Assembly (NCBI RefSeq): GCF_039645995.1
Contig: NZ_CP147920.1
Coordinates: forward strand, 992,001 to 1,056,000
Reading direction: 5' to 3'
DNA from: Sulfurimonas sp. HSL3-1
GTDB taxonomy: Bacteria; Campylobacterota; Campylobacteria; Campylobacterales; Sulfurimonadaceae
DNA: 64,000 bases
The position numbers and the translations under genes are program-made. Position 1 is the first letter of the stretch; each line of letters begins with the position of its first letter. The notes beneath the pieces were generated by a model. The model saw nothing but the letters and a program-made list of their open reading frames with translations. It did no database searches and was not told where the DNA came from. This document shows positions 15,444 through 24,069 of the stretch, piece after piece.

Positions 15444-15453
15444 GTGCTAGCAT
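15424..15453 (+). promoter_or_regulatory. Sigma-70-like promoter of the integrase-arm/EAL gene
   Basis: TTGACA (15424-15429) is a perfect -35 box, followed after 18 bases by TAGCAT (15448-15453) as a weak -10. It leaves a leader of about 80 bases before the ATG at 15542, with GGAGG just before the start. This is one of the very few clear -35 boxes in the window. The repeat half-site lies in the spacer. Confidence 0.5.
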
Positions 15454-15541
15454 GGAAAAATGTGTGAAACCGTCGTTGCAGTGATGACGGTGCCAAAGAG
15501 GCCCATATGGCCACAAAGAGGATGACTGGACGGAGGGCGCC

Positions 15542-17107
15542 ATGCCGATTCGGACAATTCAGGACAAACACTACAAAGGGATCAGCGAACTCTACCGTAA
15601 GTCTGACGGGAGGGTGACGGGTTACTACGTTACTTACCGCGACGAGGAAGGGAAGCCGGTCAAGCGAAGGGTCACGGCCGATGATAAGGACGAGGCGCTT
15701 CGCAAACTGGTCGACATCAAAGATGAAGTTGACCGACTGAAACAGGAGAAGGCGATGAGCGCGCTCCCCCTAACCTCTGAATACCCGGGCTCGAAGCATA
15801 ACGCGACGGCGGCAGGGGCCGTGGACGTCACGCATGAAGTCCACTCGATGCATGATTGCCAGAAGCAGATCTCCGCGTATGAGGGCAACGCCGTTGTCAT
15901 GCTGATCGACATTGTCGCTTTCGACGACATCCGTATTCTCTACGGATACGAGAACGCGGAGCGGATGGTGGCGGAGCTTGAAACGCAGGTGCGCGCGACG
16001 CTTGGCCGGTTCGAAGAGGACGCCCATTTCCGTGCCCTCGGTTCCGCGCCGTTCGATTTCGACCTCTACCATCTTTATGCCGACCGGCTCTGCCTTTTTG
16101 TCAAAAACGACTTTTCGCACCGCCTGCTTGATTTCATTGCCGAAAAACTCCACGCCTGTGTATCGGAATACGCCTTTCATGTCGTAGGGGGGAACAACAT
16201 CCATATCAATGTCTCAATAGGAGCAAGCAAAGCTGACGGCGCCGTCAGCCTGATGTACGCGGAAAAAGGACTGCAGGAGGCGAAGAGGCTGCACAACAGC
16301 TACATCTTCTATGACAGCGGCTCCGCCGAGCGTAACACCCATTTTTCCAATAAAACCTATGAACTGCTTCAGGAGAATATCGAGCACAAAAGGGTGACGC
16401 CCTATTTGCAGGGGATCTTCCGTAACGGTGAACTGACGAAACCGGAGAAGTTTGAAAGCCTGATGCGGCTGGTAGACCGGCAGGGGCGGGTGCTTTCGCC
16501 GGCGGCTTTCTTGGAGAAGTCCAAAGAATACCGCCTCTACACCGAGCTGATGCTCCAGATGATCGACAAGGTCTTTGACGTGCTGGCGCACTACGACATC
16601 GCGGTGACGCTGAACCTCTCTTATGTCGATATCAACAACGTGCTTTTAAGAGAGCGACTGCTTGAGAGGCTGGCGAAGGAGAAGCGCGGCAACAGGCTGA
16701 CGGTTGAAATCCTCGAGAGCGACCAGATCCGTGACCTGGAAATTGTCAACGAGTTCATTTTCCGGCTGAAAAAGCGCGGTGTTTTGATCGCCATCGATGA
16801 TTTCGGAAGCGGATTTTCGAACTATGACAACCTGCTGAACCTCGAAATCGATTACGTCAAGCTCGACGGATCGCTGATCTCGAATATTCATGACCGCAAA
16901 CACCGCATTATCCTCGGCAACATGGTCAATATCTGCCATGAGCTTGGGATCGAGACCGTGGCGGAGTACATCAGCGATAGAGGGGTGCTGCGCATGGCGC
17001 AGAGCATCGGTGTGGACTATTTCCAGGGGTACCATCTGCACAAGCCGCAGCAGTGGGATGAGGCGCTGCAGAGCTTTGGTTACAGGGAGGCCGCCTATGC
17101 ATCATGA
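15542..17107 (+). CDS. Cyclic-di-GMP phosphodiesterase with integrase-arm-like N-terminus
   Basis: 521 residues, with GGAGG before the ATG. Residues ~10-65 read as three beta strands and a helix (ELYRKSDGR, TGYYVTYRDEEG, PVKRRVTA, EALRKLVDIKDEVDRLKQE), the shape of AP2/arm DNA-binding domains at the N-terminus of tyrosine recombinases. Residues ~110-265 are a GGDEF-like domain without the signature (YADRLCLF stands at the active site), so it should not make cyclic-di-GMP. Residues ~275-515 are an EAL domain with its usual ligands: ESLMR, NLS, VEILES, DDFGSG, VKLDG, ETVAEY and FQGY. Activity as a phosphodiesterase is likely. It overlaps the next gene by 11 bases. The DNA-binding role of the N-terminus is inference. 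Confidence 0.75.
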   Translation: MPIRTIQDKHYKGISELYRKSDGRVTGYYVTYRDEEGKPVKRRVTADDKDEALRKLVDIKDEVDRLKQEKAMSALPLTSEYPGSKHNATAAGAVDVTHEVHSMHDCQKQISAYEGNAVVMLIDIVAFDDIRILYGYENAERMVAELETQVRATLGRFEEDAHFRALGSAPFDFDLYHLYADRLCLFVKNDFSHRLLDFIAEKLHACVSEYAFHVVGGNNIHINVSIGASKADGAVSLMYAEKGLQEAKRLHNSYIFYDSGSAERNTHFSNKTYELLQENIEHKRVTPYLQGIFRNGELTKPEKFESLMRLVDRQGRVLSPAAFLEKSKEYRLYTELMLQMIDKVFDVLAHYDIAVTLNLSYVDINNVLLRERLLERLAKEKRGNRLTVEILESDQIRDLEIVNEFIFRLKKRGVLIAIDDFGSGFSNYDNLLNLEIDYVKLDGSLISNIHDRKHRIILGNMVNICHELGIETVAEYISDRGVLRMAQSIGVDYFQGYHLHKPQQWDEALQSFGYREAAYAS

Positions 17108-17771
17108 CGACAAACAGCTGTCGGAGATAACGGACAAGACGATGCGCCGGCTGATGAACGAAGCGATCGTTCTGCCTTCAAAATACCGGGAGACCTTTGA
17201 AGAGGAGCAAAAGCGTCTGGATGCGTCCCGAGAAGCGGAGGGTGGAGATGCCACGCGCCGTGAGATCGATCTTCTGCGGACCCATCTCTTTTCCGACGAC
17301 ATCACACCGGCGAAAAACCGTCTCTGGCTCTACAAACAGAAGCTCAATGCACGCCAGGGGTTTAACGATGAGGGCTACCTGGTCAGCCTTCGTATCCAGG
17401 ATTACGGGACGATTGTCGATGAATACGACAGCATCATCGGTAACCGGGTTCTGATGCTCGTCTGCAGCTATGTGATCGAATTCCTGAAAATGCAGCGGGT
17501 GAATTTTGAAATTGCCCGCTATGGCGGAGGGGATTTCCTCCTCTTTATGCATCACATTGATGAGGGGGAAGTTGATGCACTTCTAGTCAATATGCAAAAC
17601 GGCGCCGCTAACCATACGTTCAAACACCGCAGCAGAATTTTCGGGCTGACTTTTGATGCCGCCTCAATCCGCTATCTCGAAAATGAACCGTTTGCTACCG
17701 TCATGGAGCAGCTCGAAGAAAAAAGGTTTGAAAAAAGGGTCAAAGAGGGTGGTACCGCTGGCCGGACTTGA
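17097..17771 (+). CDS. Degenerate GGDEF domain protein whose end lies in a tRNA gene
   Basis: The ATG at 17097 has GGGAGG 6 bases upstream and overlaps the preceding gene, so the pair is co-translated. The 224-residue product has a helical N-terminal region (MNEAIVLPSKYRETFEEEQKRL, residues ~20-45), then a GGDEF-like domain. Its signature reads RYGGGDFLLFM rather than GGDEF, with the first acidic residue lost, so cyclase activity is doubtful. The last eight residues and the stop are encoded by the antisense strand of tRNA-Leu (17750-17833), so this end was created by joining to the tRNA 3' end. It may be a regulator or partner of the neighbouring EAL protein. Confidence 0.7.
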   Translation: MHHDDKQLSEITDKTMRRLMNEAIVLPSKYRETFEEEQKRLDASREAEGGDATRREIDLLRTHLFSDDITPAKNRLWLYKQKLNARQGFNDEGYLVSLRIQDYGTIVDEYDSIIGNRVLMLVCSYVIEFLKMQRVNFEIARYGGGDFLLFMHHIDEGEVDALLVNMQNGAANHTFKHRSRIFGLTFDAASIRYLENEPFATVMEQLEEKRFEKRVKEGGTAGRT

Positions 17772-17833
17772 ACCGGCACGTCCGAAGACAACGGATTTTG
17801 AATCCGTCGTGTCTACCATTCCACCACAGCGGC
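17750..17833 (-). tRNA. tRNA-Leu (anticodon CAA)
   Basis: The minus strand folds as a class II tRNA of 84 bases: acceptor arms GCCGCTG and CAGCGGT, anticodon loop TTCAAAA in an ACGGA/TCCGT stem (anticodon CAA at 17798-17800), a long variable arm, a T arm with GGTTCAAGTCC, and encoded ACCA. Base pair 1-72 is a G-U wobble. The 3' 22 bases overlap the coding sequence on the plus strand, an arrangement often seen where integrases use a tRNA end. A -10 box TACAAT precedes it. Confidence 0.95.
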
Positions 17834-17847
17834 TTTCGCAGAGCCGA

Positions 17848-17853
17848 ATTGTA
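17848..17853 (-). promoter_or_regulatory. -10 box of tRNA-Leu
   Basis: TACAAT on the minus strand begins 15 bases upstream of the mature tRNA 5' end. Confidence 0.5.
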
Positions 17854-17914
17854 ATGGATGCATCCTTAAAATAGGCCCGCAGCCATCCCAATGGGCGGCC
17901 AAAGCACTTTTTGT

Positions 17915-17920
17915 TATAAT
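17915..17920 (+). promoter_or_regulatory. -10 box of ftsK
   Basis: TATAAT leaves a leader of about 25 bases to the TTG start at 17953, with GAGGAT as the ribosome site. No -35 box is visible, as is common in Campylobacterota. Confidence 0.6.
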
Positions 17921-17952
17921 CCCTAACATTACTTGAAAAATGAGGATCGTAT

Positions 17953-20184
17953 TTGCGGCAGGCACTTTTTATTACTGTTTTGGCCATCTTGGTATACGCG
18001 GGGATCTCGACGATCATCGCGGACGCGGCAGTTATTGGGACGATCGGGGAAATTATCGCCAAGGCGAACCGGGCGCTGTTCGGCTATGTCTCTTTCGCCT
18101 ACCTTTTTGCCCTGCTGTACCCGCTGTATACCTACTACAGAGACAGTGAGATCAATGTCGAGCGCACCGAGAAGATCCTGGCGGGGATCCTCCTCTTTTT
18201 CTCCCTGCTGATCCTGCAGGCGCTGGTGACGGAGGGAACACTGCGCGGTGCCCTTGGCGCCGGGTTCGTCGACTTCCTCGAACCCTATATCGGGGCGTTC
18301 GGACTCTGGGTTTTCTGGGTGATGACGGTCACGATCGCCGCCGTGATCCTGGTTGACGCCGAGAAGTTCCCCTCCATGCCCAAACCGAAACTTCCCTTTT
18401 CGTTCAGCAAGTCGGACGAGAAGGACGATGCGGTTACGACATCCGATGCGGCCCCGCTCAAAACGCGTGCCGCCGTGACGGAACAGCCGGGACTCTTTGA
18501 CGACGACCCATTCGATGCGCCCGCGTACGAGCGGATGAAGATGCCTCTGGAATCGGACGATGCGGCTATCAGACTGGTGCCGAAGGCGCAGCAGGAGAGC
18601 CCGTTCGAGGATGCGGAAGCAGAGGCAGAGGTCGTGCCGAAAGCGGTACCTGCAGCGAAAGAGGGGACCATTCTTGCAAAGGCCGAGGGGGTACGGCAGA
18701 AAAAAAGCGCGCTGATCGTTGAGGAGCTTGATGAAAACAAGAAGCTGCTCGAGCAGATCGAAAAAGGGAAGTCGGAGAAGCCCAAGAACTTCAAGCTGCC
18801 TTCCCTCGACTTTTTTCAAAAGCCGCCGAAACAGGGCAACAGCATCGACGAGCGCGAGCTCGATGACAAGATCCGCGACCTGATCGAGAAACTGGCACAG
18901 TTCAAGATCGACGGGGACGTTATCCGCACCTACGCGGGACCGGTCGTTTCGACTTTCGAATTCAAACCGGCCGCGCACATCAAGGTTTCGAAGATCATGA
19001 ACCTTCAAGACGACCTTGCGATGGCCCTGCGCGCCGAGACGATCCGTATCCAGGCGCCTATCCCGGGCAAGGATGTCGTCGGTATCGAGATTCCGAACCA
19101 TAGCGTCGAGACGATCTACCTGCGTGAGATCTTCGAGAGCAAACTGTTCCAGGAGGCGAAGTCCCCCCTGACAATAGCCCTGGGCAAGGACATTGTCGGC
19201 AAGCCGTTTATCACGGACCTGAAAAAACTGCCCCACCTTCTCATTGCGGGAACAACGGGTTCGGGCAAATCGGTGGGGATTAATGCGATGATCCTCAGCC
19301 TGCTTTACAAGAACTCCCCGGACCAACTGCGGCTGCTGATGATCGACCCGAAGATGCTTGAGTTCTCCATCTATAACGACATCCCGCATCTGCTCACCCC
19401 GGTGATCACGAAGGCCAAACAGGCGATCGCGGCGCTGAACAACATGGTCGGGGAGATGGAGCGTCGCTACCAGCTCATGAGCGAGTCGCGCACGAAAAAC
19501 ATCGAAAACTATAACGAGAAGATGAAGCGCGAAGGCGGACAGCCCTTTCCTTACATCGTCGTCATCATCGACGAACTCGCTGACCTGATGATGACCTCGG
19601 GCAAGGATGTGGAGTACTCCATCGCCCGCCTAGCGCAGATGGCACGAGCGTCGGGGATCCACCTGATCGTCGCGACCCAGCGCCCCTCCGTGGACGTCGT
19701 CACGGGACTGATCAAGGCAAACCTCCCTTCACGCATCAGCTACCGCGTCGGCCAGCGTGTCGACAGCAAGATCATTCTGGATGCCCAGGGGGCGGAGTCG
19801 CTGCTGGGTCGGGGCGATATGCTCTTTACGCCTCCGGGCGCGACGGGGCTGATCCGTCTGCATGCGCCGTGGAGTACGGAGGAGGAGATCGACCATGTCG
19901 TCCAGTTCCTCAAATCCCAGCGCGCGCCGCAGTATGATGAATCCTTCCTCGCCGAGAGCGGCAGCAGCGGCAGTACGGGTGACGAAGGGACGATTGAGGA
20001 TATGGATGAACTTTACGAGGAGGCGAAGGAGATCGTCCTTGCCGACCGCAAAACCTCCATCAGCTACCTGCAGCGCAAACTCCAGATCGGCTATAACCGT
20101 GCCGCGCGTATCATCGAACAGATGGAACAGCGGGGTCTGCTGTCACCTCCCAACGCAAAAGGAAACCGCGATATCATCGGATAA
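17953..20184 (+). CDS. ftsK: DNA translocase FtsK
   Basis: A TTG start is chosen because GAGGAT (17942-17947) lies 5 bases before it and no better ATG exists. The 743-residue protein has four N-terminal membrane helices (about residues 4-130), an Ala/Glu/Lys-rich linker, and the motor: Walker A GTTGSGKSVG near residue 434, Walker B VVIIDELADLMM near 535, and the ATQRPSVDVVTG segment. The C-terminal 60 residues form the winged-helix gamma domain (EEAKEIVLADRKTSISYLQRK... MEQRGLLSPP) that reads chromosome polarity sequences. It is inner-membrane, septal, and clears chromosomes before cell division together with XerC/D-type recombinases. Confidence 0.95.
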   Translation: MRQALFITVLAILVYAGISTIIADAAVIGTIGEIIAKANRALFGYVSFAYLFALLYPLYTYYRDSEINVERTEKILAGILLFFSLLILQALVTEGTLRGALGAGFVDFLEPYIGAFGLWVFWVMTVTIAAVILVDAEKFPSMPKPKLPFSFSKSDEKDDAVTTSDAAPLKTRAAVTEQPGLFDDDPFDAPAYERMKMPLESDDAAIRLVPKAQQESPFEDAEAEAEVVPKAVPAAKEGTILAKAEGVRQKKSALIVEELDENKKLLEQIEKGKSEKPKNFKLPSLDFFQKPPKQGNSIDERELDDKIRDLIEKLAQFKIDGDVIRTYAGPVVSTFEFKPAAHIKVSKIMNLQDDLAMALRAETIRIQAPIPGKDVVGIEIPNHSVETIYLREIFESKLFQEAKSPLTIALGKDIVGKPFITDLKKLPHLLIAGTTGSGKSVGINAMILSLLYKNSPDQLRLLMIDPKMLEFSIYNDIPHLLTPVITKAKQAIAALNNMVGEMERRYQLMSESRTKNIENYNEKMKREGGQPFPYIVVIIDELADLMMTSGKDVEYSIARLAQMARASGIHLIVATQRPSVDVVTGLIKANLPSRISYRVGQRVDSKIILDAQGAESLLGRGDMLFTPPGATGLIRLHAPWSTEEEIDHVVQFLKSQRAPQYDESFLAESGSSGSTGDEGTIEDMDELYEEAKEIVLADRKTSISYLQRKLQIGYNRAARIIEQMEQRGLLSPPNAKGNRDIIG

Positions 20185-20259
20185 AGGGAGGCCTGGCCCT
20201 GCTTGGGCCTCAACTATGTTTCAAAACTAAACACATTGGCAACAAAATCTCAAAAATAG

Positions 20260-20274
20260 GTTACGGTTTGTAAC
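20260..20274. promoter_or_regulatory. Inverted repeat upstream of acnB
   Basis: GTTAC (20260-20264) and GTAAC (20270-20274) are perfect 5-base inverted arms with a 5-base spacer, about 30 bases upstream of the acnB -10 box. An operator position, but the arms are short and could be chance. Confidence 0.3.
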
Positions 20275-20304
20275 ACTAGAAACCTTCTTGATTCTTTCCT
20301 TCGC

Positions 20305-20310
20305 TATAAT
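20305..20310 (+). promoter_or_regulatory. -10 box of acnB
   Basis: TATAAT lies 30 bases before the ATG at 20341, and ACAGGAT serves as ribosome site. A TTGATT just upstream is too close (11 bases) to act as a -35 box. Confidence 0.6.
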
Positions 20311-20340
20311 CTCTCGAAATCTTATTTACAGGATAAAACG

Positions 20341-22893
20341 ATGGCTTTTATGGACGAATATAAAGCGCATGTAACAGAGCGTGAAGCTCTGGGCGTACCT
20401 CCACTTCCTCTGTCTGCGGCGCAGACCGCTGACCTGATCGAAATGATCAAGGCAGGCGAAGGCGATATGGCCGAAAATATCGATCTTCTGAAAAACCGTG
20501 TTTCTCCGGGCGTTGACGACGCCGCCTATGTCAAAGCGGCGTTCCTCAATGATGTTGCACAGGAAAACGTGAGCGTTGCGGCAATCGCACCGGACGCGGC
20601 GGTCGAAATGCTCGGCATGATGCTGGGCGGCTATAACGTTAAGCCGATCATCGATGCCCTCTCATCTTCCAATGCCGCCGTTGTTGACGCGGCGATCAAG
20701 GCGCTGAGCCATACGCTGCTCGTTTATGACGCGTTCAACGATGTCGAAGAACTGCACAGAGCGGGCAATGCCGCCGCAACGAAAGTGCTTGAGTCTTGGG
20801 CGAACGCAGAGTGGTTCACGTCCAAAGCCGATCTGCCTGAAAAAATCACCGTGACCGTCTTCAAGGTTCCGGGCGAAACCAACACCGACGACCTCTCCCC
20901 GGCGTCCGAAGCCTTTACACGTTCTGATATCCCGCTGCACGCAAACTCCATGCTCACGGCGAAGATGGACGACCCGATGGGTACGATCAAAGCCCTCAAA
21001 GAGAAGGGCCACCCGGTTGCCTACGTCGGTGACGTCGTCGGTACGGGCTCTTCCCGTAAATCCGGTATCAACTCCGTGCAGTGGCACATGGGTGAGGATA
21101 TCCCGGGTGTTCCGAACAAGCGCACCGGCGGTGTCGTTATCGGCGGTATTATCGCACCGATCTTCTTCGCGACTTCCGAAGACTCCGGCGCACTCCCGCT
21201 CGAGATGGATGTCACGCAGATGGAAACCGGTGACGTCGTCGACATCTATCCGTTCGAAGGCAAAGCGGAGAAGAACGGCGAAGTGATCGCTACCTTCGGC
21301 CTGCGCCCGAACACGATCACGGACGAAGTCCGCGCCGGCGGCCGTATTCCGCTGATCATCGGCCGCGGTCTGACCAAGAAAGCGCGTGAAGTCCTCGGCA
21401 TGGGCGAGATCGAGCTCTTCCTGAAGCCGGAGCAGCCGGCCGATACGGGCAAAGGGTACACCCTGGCGCAGAAGATGGTCGGTAAAGCGTGCGGCCTCGA
21501 GGGCGTCCGCCCGGGCATGTACGTCGAGCCGGTTATGACCACCGTCGGGAGCCAGGATACGACGGGCCCGATGACCCGCGACGAGATCAAAGAGCTGGCG
21601 GCGCTGGGCTTCAATGCCGACTTCGTCCTGCAGTCTTTCTGTCACACAGCGGCTTATCCGAAGCCTTCCGACATCAAGATGTACCACACCCTGCCGGACT
21701 TCATCTCCAACCGTTCCGGTGTCGCACTGCGCCCGGGCGACGGTGTTATCCACTCCTGGCTCAACCGCATGTGTCTGCCGGACACGGTCGGTACCGGTGC
21801 GGACTCGCATACGCGTTTCCCGATCGGTATCTCCTTCCCGGGCGGTTCGGGTATCGTTGCATTCGCGGGCGTTACCGGTTCCATGCCGTTGACGATGCCG
21901 GAATCCGTACTGGTCCGCTTCAAGGGCGAACTGCAGCCGGGTGTTACGCTGCGTGACCTAGTCAACGCGATCCCGTATGCTGCCATCCAGAGAGGCGAGC
22001 TGACCGTCGAGAAAAAAGGGAAGAAGAACATCTTCGCAGGACGTATCCTCGAAATCGAAGGGCTTCCGGATCTGAAAGTCGAGCAGGCGTTCGAGCTTTC
22101 CGATGCCTCTGCAGAGCGTTCTGCCGCGGCCTGTACGGTTCACCTCAACAAAGCGCCGGTCATCGAGTACATCAAATCCAACATCGTTCTGCTCCAGAGC
22201 ATGATCGATGCGGGCTACCAGGATGCACGCACCCTGGCACGCCGCAAAGAGAAGATGGAAGAGTGGCTGGGGAACCCGGAACTGATGGAAGCGGACAAAG
22301 ACGCCGAGTACGCAGCGGTTTACGAAATCGACCTGAACGAGATCACGGAGCCGATCCTGGCGTGTCCGAACGATCCGGACGACGTTGCGACCCTCTCTGA
22401 GGTTCTCGCAGACGAAAACCGCCCGCACAACATCGACGAGGTCTTCGTCGGTTCGTGTATGACCAACATCGGTCACTACCGCGCCCTGGGTGAAGTCCTC
22501 AAGGGCGAAGGCCAGGTTCCGGCGCGTCTGTGGGTTGTCCCGCCGACCCGTATGGATGAGCAGCAGCTCCAGGAAGAGGGCTACTACGCGATGTACGGTG
22601 CCGCCGGCGCGCGTACGGAGATCCCGGGCTGTTCCCTCTGTATGGGGAACCAGGCTCGTGTCGCTGACAACGCGGTCGTCTTCTCGACGTCCACGCGTAA
22701 CTTCGACAACCGTATGGGTAAAGGTGCGCAGGTCTATCTCGGCTCTGCCGAACTGGCAGCCGTCTGTGCGATGCTCGGACGCCTTCCGACAAAAGAGGAG
22801 TACCTCGAGATCGTACCGAAGAAGATCGCCGGCAAAGAAGCCGACATCTACAAGTACCTCAACTTCAACCTGCTCGAAGAGTTCGCGCTCTAA
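20341..22893 (+). CDS. acnB: Aconitate hydratase B
   Basis: 850 residues, the AcnB length. The N-terminal HEAT-like helical domain (residues ~1-155) is followed by the swivel domain ([20 protein letters not shown] near residue 180) and the three catalytic domains. The Fe-S ligand cysteines fall in GSCMTNIGH (about residue 703) and GCSLCMGNQ (about 761-766). It isomerises citrate to isocitrate via cis-aconitate in the TCA or reverse TCA cycle; in free-living Campylobacterota this supports carbon fixation. Apo-AcnB is a known RNA-binding regulator in other bacteria. It is monocistronic, with a rho-independent terminator immediately downstream. Confidence 0.97.
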   Translation: MAFMDEYKAHVTEREALGVPPLPLSAAQTADLIEMIKAGEGDMAENIDLLKNRVSPGVDDAAYVKAAFLNDVAQENVSVAAIAPDAAVEMLGMMLGGYNVKPIIDALSSSNAAVVDAAIKALSHTLLVYDAFNDVEELHRAGNAAATKVLESWANAEWFTSKADLPEKITVTVFKVPGETNTDDLSPASEAFTRSDIPLHANSMLTAKMDDPMGTIKALKEKGHPVAYVGDVVGTGSSRKSGINSVQWHMGEDIPGVPNKRTGGVVIGGIIAPIFFATSEDSGALPLEMDVTQMETGDVVDIYPFEGKAEKNGEVIATFGLRPNTITDEVRAGGRIPLIIGRGLTKKAREVLGMGEIELFLKPEQPADTGKGYTLAQKMVGKACGLEGVRPGMYVEPVMTTVGSQDTTGPMTRDEIKELAALGFNADFVLQSFCHTAAYPKPSDIKMYHTLPDFISNRSGVALRPGDGVIHSWLNRMCLPDTVGTGADSHTRFPIGISFPGGSGIVAFAGVTGSMPLTMPESVLVRFKGELQPGVTLRDLVNAIPYAAIQRGELTVEKKGKKNIFAGRILEIEGLPDLKVEQAFELSDASAERSAAACTVHLNKAPVIEYIKSNIVLLQSMIDAGYQDARTLARRKEKMEEWLGNPELMEADKDAEYAAVYEIDLNEITEPILACPNDPDDVATLSEVLADENRPHNIDEVFVGSCMTNIGHYRALGEVLKGEGQVPARLWVVPPTRMDEQQLQEEGYYAMYGAAGARTEIPGCSLCMGNQARVADNAVVFSTSTRNFDNRMGKGAQVYLGSAELAAVCAMLGRLPTKEEYLEIVPKKIAGKEADIYKYLNFNLLEEFAL

Positions 22894-22899
22894 GCAGGC

Positions 22900-22930
22900 T
22901 TCCCCTCTGCGGGGAACCGCTCTTTTTTTT
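22900..22930 (+). terminator. Rho-independent terminator of acnB
   Basis: TTCCCC (22900-22905) pairs with GGGGAA (22911-22916), followed after a few bases by a run of eight or more T residues at 22923-22931. Confidence 0.8.
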
Positions 22931-22946
22931 TCCGAACTTTCTTTTT

Positions 22947-24068
22947 TCATCCCTTTACATTACAAGCAGCCGGGCCGTTGCCGTCCACCGTATCGATGTC
23001 GCACGCCGTTTGCGCCGTGCAATCAAAGAGGGGTTGTTTTTCTTTGGCGGGCCACTGTTCCCAGGGTTCGACGTCATAGTCCATTTCCAGGATCCAAGGA
23101 TGGTAAGCCGTCGGATGCTTTGCATGACGTTCGAGCACGCTGGCGTGGACGAGGGGTTTGCCGCGGGTCGCCGCGTCCCAATGGCGCTGCTCGCGGCGGT
23201 AGAGACGGGTCAGCCATGTCCCGCGCGAATCGTGCATCTTCCCCTGGGCATCTTCATGGGGATCGACCGTGTGTTTCGGATAGATCAACAGCCCGTGGTT
23301 GATCGCCTGCCGGGTGAGCCAGACCAGGGGGATGTCGGAGAGATCCTGCTCCGCATACCCGCCGCCGACGTCGGTATGCATCCCGCTGAACCAGACCTGT
23401 TTGACGGTCTGCCACTCTTTGACCTGTTGCTCCCACAGCACCGGGTGGAAGGTTTTGCGTTCGTCGTCGATGGCCAGGGCTTGGTAGGCGTGCGTGATGG
23501 TTTCACTGAGCCTGAAATTGTGGAAACGGTGGCGGAACCCCGGAATGCCGTCGAGCAGGACGCTGAGGCTCTTGATGGGAAGGCCGAGTGCGGCGACGGT
23601 GTCGTAGCAGCCGATAAACTCCACCTTGGTCCACATATTGTGATGGTCTTTCAAAAAGGCAGCGGCTTTCTCCTTGCGTTTGCCCTCATCCTCGATCATG
23701 TAGATATCATAGGCTGTGGCGATCAGTTCGGGACGGGATTTCGGCAGGATGCCGAAGTAGTGCAGGAACCCCGAGAGGCTGCGCACCGTAGCCGCGCCGC
23801 GGCTGAACCCGAACAGGAAGATCTTGTCCCCGGCTTCATAATGCTCAAAGAGAAAACGGTAACACTGCTGAATATTGCGGGAAATGCCGAAACCGCCGAC
23901 GTTCCCGGTCAGCCGGTGGATACCCGTGCCAAGCCCCGGGTCGTAAAAGGCGATCTGCCGCGGGGTGCGGTCCTCGATCATGTTGAAGAGCTTATAGATA
24001 TTGGTGTTGTTGCCTTTGCCGCCCTCCTGACCGGTCCCGTCGGAGAAGATTACGATATTTTTTGCCAT
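22947..24068 (-). CDS. DUF2235/Tle1-like alpha-beta hydrolase
   Basis: The ATG at 24068 with GGGATGAC upstream is preferred; a start 10 codons earlier would add an unlike leader. 373 residues. The opening NIVIFSDGTGQEGGKGNNTN is a DUF2235 hallmark. The nucleophile elbow FGFSRGAA is near residue 115, a central Asp is in IGCYDTVAALG near 160, and GMHTDVGGGYAEQDLSDIPLVW near 235 holds the third active-site region. DUF2235 includes the type VI secretion Tle1 phospholipases and cytosolic lipases of unknown role. There is no signal peptide, PAAR, VgrG or immunity gene here. A second paralogue is at 30331-31485. Confidence 0.8.
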   Translation of the reverse strand: MAKNIVIFSDGTGQEGGKGNNTNIYKLFNMIEDRTPRQIAFYDPGLGTGIHRLTGNVGGFGISRNIQQCYRFLFEHYEAGDKIFLFGFSRGAATVRSLSGFLHYFGILPKSRPELIATAYDIYMIEDEGKRKEKAAAFLKDHHNMWTKVEFIGCYDTVAALGLPIKSLSVLLDGIPGFRHRFHNFRLSETITHAYQALAIDDERKTFHPVLWEQQVKEWQTVKQVWFSGMHTDVGGGYAEQDLSDIPLVWLTRQAINHGLLIYPKHTVDPHEDAQGKMHDSRGTWLTRLYRREQRHWDAATRGKPLVHASVLERHAKHPTAYHPWILEMDYDVEPWEQWPAKEKQPLFDCTAQTACDIDTVDGNGPAACNVKG

Positions 24069-24069
24069 G

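Noticed and set aside
15271-15543. A 90-residue minus-strand frame in the gap before the EAL gene
   Set aside because: No ribosome site, and the region contains a plus-strand promoter and half-sites instead.
17929-19389. A 486-residue minus-strand frame across ftsK
   Set aside because: Antisense of a clear FtsK with Walker motifs; it also covers the ftsK promoter region.
20288-20310. TTGATT plus TATAAT as a full sigma-70 promoter for acnB
   Set aside because: The spacer is only 11 bases, too short for -35 recognition; only the -10 box is retained.
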